Assembly (NCBI RefSeq): GCF_009931615.1
Contig: NZ_CP046620.1
Location: 1,565,501 to 1,629,500 of the forward strand
Source: Algicella marina
GTDB taxonomy: Bacteria; Pseudomonadota; Alphaproteobacteria; Rhodobacterales; Rhodobacteraceae
Direction of reading: 5' to 3'
DNA length: 64,000 bases
The notes beneath the pieces were generated by a model. That model had not been told where the DNA came from, did no database searches, and saw nothing but the letters and a program-made list of their open reading frames with translations. Position numbers and translations under genes: made by a program. Of the stretch, positions 61,531-64,000 are shown one piece after another; the first letter of the stretch is position 1; each line of letters begins with the position of its first letter.

Positions 61531-62337
61531 ATGACCACCGCCCATCTGCACGTCGAGGACCGTGTCGGCACCGGCCGCCCGATCATTCTCATCCACGGCT
61601 GGCCCCTCTCCGGCGAAGCCTGGAAAAAGCAGGTTCCTGCCTTGCAGGAGGCTGGCTTCCGCGTCATCACCTATGACCGTCGCGGCTTCGGCCGCTCCGA
61701 CAAGTCCACCTCCGGCTACGACTATGATACGTTGGCCGCCGACCTCGCCGGCCTCATCGAAGAACGCGACCTGCGGGATGTCACCATCGTCGGCTTCTCG
61801 ATGGGCGGCGGCGAAGTTGCCCGCTACATTGCCAATCACGGCGAGGACCGGCTGCTTTCCGCCGTCTTCGCCTCCGCCGTGCCACCCTACATGATGCAGA
61901 CGGAAGACAACCCCGATGGTCCGCTCACCAGCCAGGCCGCCAAAGACATGGAGAACAAGCTCCGCGCCGGGCGGGAAGAGTTCTTCGATGGCTTCACGCG
62001 CGACTTCTTCACCGCCAACGGCGAACTGAAAGTCACCGAGGAAGAACGTCAGAAAGCCGTTGCCCTCTGCCTCCAGTCCAGCCAGACCGCAGCGCTCGGC
62101 TGCATGGAGGCGTTCGGCACCACCGACTTCCGGGACGACCTGAAGAACATCACCGTGCCCACGCTCGTCCTCCATGGCGATGCCGATGGAATCGTGCCCA
62201 TCGAAGGTTCCGGCCAGCGCACCCACGCCGCCGTGGCGGGCAGCCAACTGGTCACGGTCTCCGGCGCCCCGCACGGGTGCAACATCAGTCACCCGCGGGA
62301 ATTCAATGCCGCCTTGCTGGGTTTCCTGAACGGCTGA
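61531..62337 (+). CDS. Alpha/beta hydrolase, non-haem chloroperoxidase/esterase type
   Basis: A 268-residue hydrolase with nucleophile Ser90 in GFSMGGGEVARYI, an acid near Asp219 (HGDADGIVP) and His248 (APHGCNI). The N-terminal IILIHGWPLSGEAWKKQ and ITYDRRGFGRSDK stretches are typical of bacterial haloperoxidase-type esterases. The substrate is unknown. AGGAG precedes ATG. It stands alone between the epimerase gene and the immunity-like tandem; a hairpin follows. Confidence 0.85.
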   Translation: MTTAHLHVEDRVGTGRPIILIHGWPLSGEAWKKQVPALQEAGFRVITYDRRGFGRSDKSTSGYDYDTLAADLAGLIEERDLRDVTIVGFSMGGGEVARYIANHGEDRLLSAVFASAVPPYMMQTEDNPDGPLTSQAAKDMENKLRAGREEFFDGFTRDFFTANGELKVTEEERQKAVALCLQSSQTAALGCMEAFGTTDFRDDLKNITVPTLVLHGDADGIVPIEGSGQRTHAAVAGSQLVTVSGAPHGCNISHPREFNAALLGFLNG

Positions 62338-62379
62338 TCCGCCTGATTGCCCGGCAGAAATCTGTTCCGGGAACCTGTT

Positions 62380-62400
62380 CCGGGGCAAACCGTGCCCCGG
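62380..62400 (+). terminator. Terminator-like hairpin after the alpha/beta hydrolase gene
   Basis: CCGGGGCA pairs with TGCCCCGG around AACCG, 42 bases beyond the hydrolase stop. There is no U-run, so it may be a weak terminator, or may serve the facing immunity-like gene. Confidence 0.5.
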
Positions 62401-62482
62401 ATAACTCTCACGCCAACACCATCGTTCCGGTCGAAAGAGAGGACGGCGCGACAGGCAAGAACGTCGCATCAATCCAAATGGC

Positions 62483-63106
62483 TCAGTGCGAAATCACCCG
62501 GCACGCCTTCGCGGAAAACGGCTTGATACCGCCCTTTTTCAACGCCTGCCGAAGTCGGTCAGAGAGAAAAAAGTTATCTACGACTCTTTCTTCAATCCAA
62601 AGATCCACGCCCTTAAGCGCGCCCGCCGTCATCGCCGTGTCATCGTCACTCGGCATGAACTTGGGCCACCATTCCCCTGGCCGGTTTGCAAAGAGTTCAT
62701 ACTCACGGGATTCCTCCGGAACAAAACAGTTTTTGACCTCGGCAATGTTTAGAATGAAGTACCTTTCTTCCAATTGCGACTTGCGGTCATAGCGCATCAG
62801 CGGGATCTCGACGAAATGCGAGCGCCCGAGATCGAACTGCTCCATCACCACCTTGCAGGCTTCCGACACGAGAATGTAGGTGGAACAGGTGATCGGTTTT
62901 GGCGGCTTTTCGTGGGAATCGTGGTATCGTTCGACCGCAATGTTCGGCATGTCTTCAGCGGACACGAACTCACCTGCCAGATACCGATGCATCTGTGATC
63001 GCCGAACCTCATAGGGAGGTTCCGGATCCCATGTTATCACAAATTTCAGTGAGTATCCGGAATTTCGTGGAATATCGCTGATCCAGACGTCAACTTTCTT
63101 GGCCAA
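62483..63106 (-). CDS. Imm11/DUF1629-like protein, tandem copy 1
   Basis: A 207-residue soluble protein. The centre (TYILVSEACKVVMEQFDLG, EIPLMRYDR, YFILNIAEVKNC) and C-terminus (GVDLWIEERVVDNFFLSDRL, RQALKKGGIKPF) follow the DUF1629/Imm11 immunity-protein pattern, matched by eye. I chose TTG 63106 because copy 2 has a stop codon above the equivalent point and AAGGAAAG lies seven bases upstream; GTG 63151 is also open here. No toxin gene is visible in the window; one could lie upstream beyond 64000. Confidence 0.65.
   Translation of the reverse strand: MAKKVDVWISDIPRNSGYSLKFVITWDPEPPYEVRRSQMHRYLAGEFVSAEDMPNIAVERYHDSHEKPPKPITCSTYILVSEACKVVMEQFDLGRSHFVEIPLMRYDRKSQLEERYFILNIAEVKNCFVPEESREYELFANRPGEWWPKFMPSDDDTAMTAGALKGVDLWIEERVVDNFFLSDRLRQALKKGGIKPFSAKACRVISH
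62769..62912. repeat. 144-bp block, copy 1 of identical pair
   Basis: This block is identical base for base to 63513-63656, at an offset of 744 bases. It encodes the central part of the immunity-like protein. Sequence on both sides has diverged much more, so the block points to gene conversion or strong local conservation. Confidence 0.9.
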
Positions 63107-63220
63107 ATCTCTTTCCTTCTCGAAATCGGGTCCAACTGAAACCCAACGCACCCTATCGTTCGACCCAGCACAAGAGACCGGAGGGCATCGCCCGAACCGA
63201 GGGGTGGGAGCGCTAACGGC

Positions 63221-63850
63221 TCAGTGCGAAATCACGCGGCACGCCTTGGCTGAAAACGGCTTGACGCCGCCCTCCCGCAGCCCCTGCCGCAGCCGGTCCG
63301 ACAGGAAGAAATGGCCATAGACAAGCGTATCCCACCAGAGATCAACACCCTCGAGCGCCCCGGCGCTCAGTGCCGTTTGCCCGTCGTTCGTGTCCGACGA
63401 GACGGGCCGCCATTCACCCGGTTTCTGCTTGAACCTCAACTTCCAACGCTTCGACAGCTCGGGCAGCAAGCACGTCTTCACCTCGGCGATGTTCAGGATG
63501 AAATACCGCTCCTCCAATTGCGACTTGCGGTCATAGCGCATCAGCGGGATCTCGACGAAATGCGAGCGCCCGAGATCGAACTGCTCCATCACCACCTTGC
63601 AGGCTTCCGACACGAGAATGTAGGTGGAACAGGTGATCGGTTTTGGCGGCTTTTCGCGACGGTCATGGTAAAATTCAACTGCCAAGTTCGGCAAGTCTTC
63701 CGGTGCAACGAATTTGCCCGCCTTATATCGATTTATCCGTGACCTCACAATTTCATGGGATGGTTTCGGGTCGAACTTCAACTGGAATATTGGATCGTAT
63801 CCGGAATTTCGTGGAATGCCGCTGATCCAGACGTCAACTTTCTTGGCCAA
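63221..63850 (-). CDS. Imm11/DUF1629-like protein, tandem copy 2
   Basis: A 209-residue paralogue of the gene at 62483. The middle (EKPPKPITCSTYILVSEAC, then EQFDLGRSHFVEIPLMRYDR) and the last 15 residues are identical or nearly so. Residues 20-60 and 130-180 differ strongly. The in-frame TAG just upstream excludes a longer N-terminus, so TTG 63850 with AAGGAAAG is the likely start. The diverged parts may set specificity for different toxins. Confidence 0.65.
   Translation of the reverse strand: MAKKVDVWISGIPRNSGYDPIFQLKFDPKPSHEIVRSRINRYKAGKFVAPEDLPNLAVEFYHDRREKPPKPITCSTYILVSEACKVVMEQFDLGRSHFVEIPLMRYDRKSQLEERYFILNIAEVKTCLLPELSKRWKLRFKQKPGEWRPVSSDTNDGQTALSAGALEGVDLWWDTLVYGHFFLSDRLRQGLREGGVKPFSAKACRVISH
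63513..63656. repeat. 144-bp block, copy 2 of identical pair
   Basis: This is the second occurrence of the block at 62769-62912, with no mismatch seen. Upstream of both genes a further 95 or so bases (63107-63203 and 63851-63947) are nearly identical, with only a few changes, at the same 744-base offset. The whole gene with its leader was therefore duplicated in tandem. Confidence 0.9.
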
Positions 63851-63926
63851 ATTTCTTTCCTTCTCGAAATCGGGTCCAACTGAAACCTAACGCACCCTAT
63901 CCTTCGACCCAGCACAGCAGACCAGA

Positions 63927-63992
63927 GGGCATCGCCCGAACCGAGGGGAGGGCGAAATCGCCCGCCCCGTGGGGGCGGTTCGGGCGATGCCC
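63927..63992. repeat. Nested inverted repeats upstream of the immunity-like tandem
   Basis: GGGCATCGCCCGAACC (63927-63942) and GGTTCGGGCGATGCCC (63977-63992) are perfect inverted copies. Between them lie two smaller hairpins (GGGCGA-AA-TCGCCC and CGCCCC-GT-GGGGCG type). The first arm also occurs at 63183-63198 before copy 1. It may be a terminator of an upstream minus-strand gene or an attenuator. The window ends eight bases later. Confidence 0.75.
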
Positions 63993-64000
63993 GGCGGTGC

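Noticed and set aside
1-64000. CRISPR arrays, tRNA/rRNA genes, insertion sequences and integrases
   Set aside because: No regularly spaced repeats, cloverleaf genes, rRNA motifs or transposase/integrase motifs were seen on either strand.

Overview
The window looks like part of an alphaproteobacterial chromosome, probably Rhodobacterales or a close relative. The reasons are high GC, a Rhodobacter-type polyol operon, a PQQ-alcohol-type accessory cluster next to a NarL-type two-component pair, and long runs of ATGA/GTGA-coupled genes. I see no rRNA, tRNA, CRISPR array, transposase or integrase. Almost every gene is catabolic, transport or regulatory. All assignments come from reading the sequence; no database search was run.

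Layout. (1) 1-7508: a polyol operon with ABC importer, DUF2160-like membrane protein, xylitol-type dehydrogenase, HAD hydrolase, SDR and xylulokinase. (2) 7615-16982: two divergent operons around a perfect 24-bp palindrome. Together they encode an oxidative L-fucose-type pathway: ABC importer, FucU mutarotase, aldose dehydrogenase, lactonase and a UxaA-family dehydratase. (3) 17042-20160: a siderophore receptor with an AraC-type regulator. (4) 20317-25439: a minus-strand operon of PQQ-alcohol-system accessory proteins, closed by a textbook terminator, opposite a histidine kinase/response regulator pair. The quinoprotein dehydrogenase itself is absent. (5) 25672-41599: a large iron-acquisition island with two more TonB-dependent receptors, two siderophore ABC importers, a siderophore-interacting ferric reductase, DUF2218 proteins and a complete ExbB-ExbD-ExbD-TonB energiser. 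(6) 41908-47108: a polyamine-type ABC importer with a coupled unknown protein. (7) 47105-52049: TPR protein, PHP phosphoesterase, and a TupABC tungstate-type importer with a one-component HTH/binding-protein regulator. (8) 52175-62337: accessory genes, including an RTX protein, a SARP-like/hydrolase fusion, a divergent glutamine-synthetase homologue, a GNAT/nitrilase pair, a TetR regulator, a sugar epimerase and a hydrolase. (9) 62483-64000: a tandem duplication of an Imm11/DUF1629-like gene, which suggests the edge of a polymorphic-toxin locus lying beyond the window.

The most unusual observations are these. A GSII-type glutamine synthetase homologue has lost both glutamates of its EQEY metal-binding motif. 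Two adjacent ExbD paralogues differ at the proton-carrying position (Asp19 in one, Asn19 in the other). The tandem immunity-like genes share a 144-bp identical core. The fucose locus uses a UxaA-type rather than an enolase-type dehydratase. A polyamine permease carries a 24-bp by 4 in-frame repeat in a periplasmic loop.
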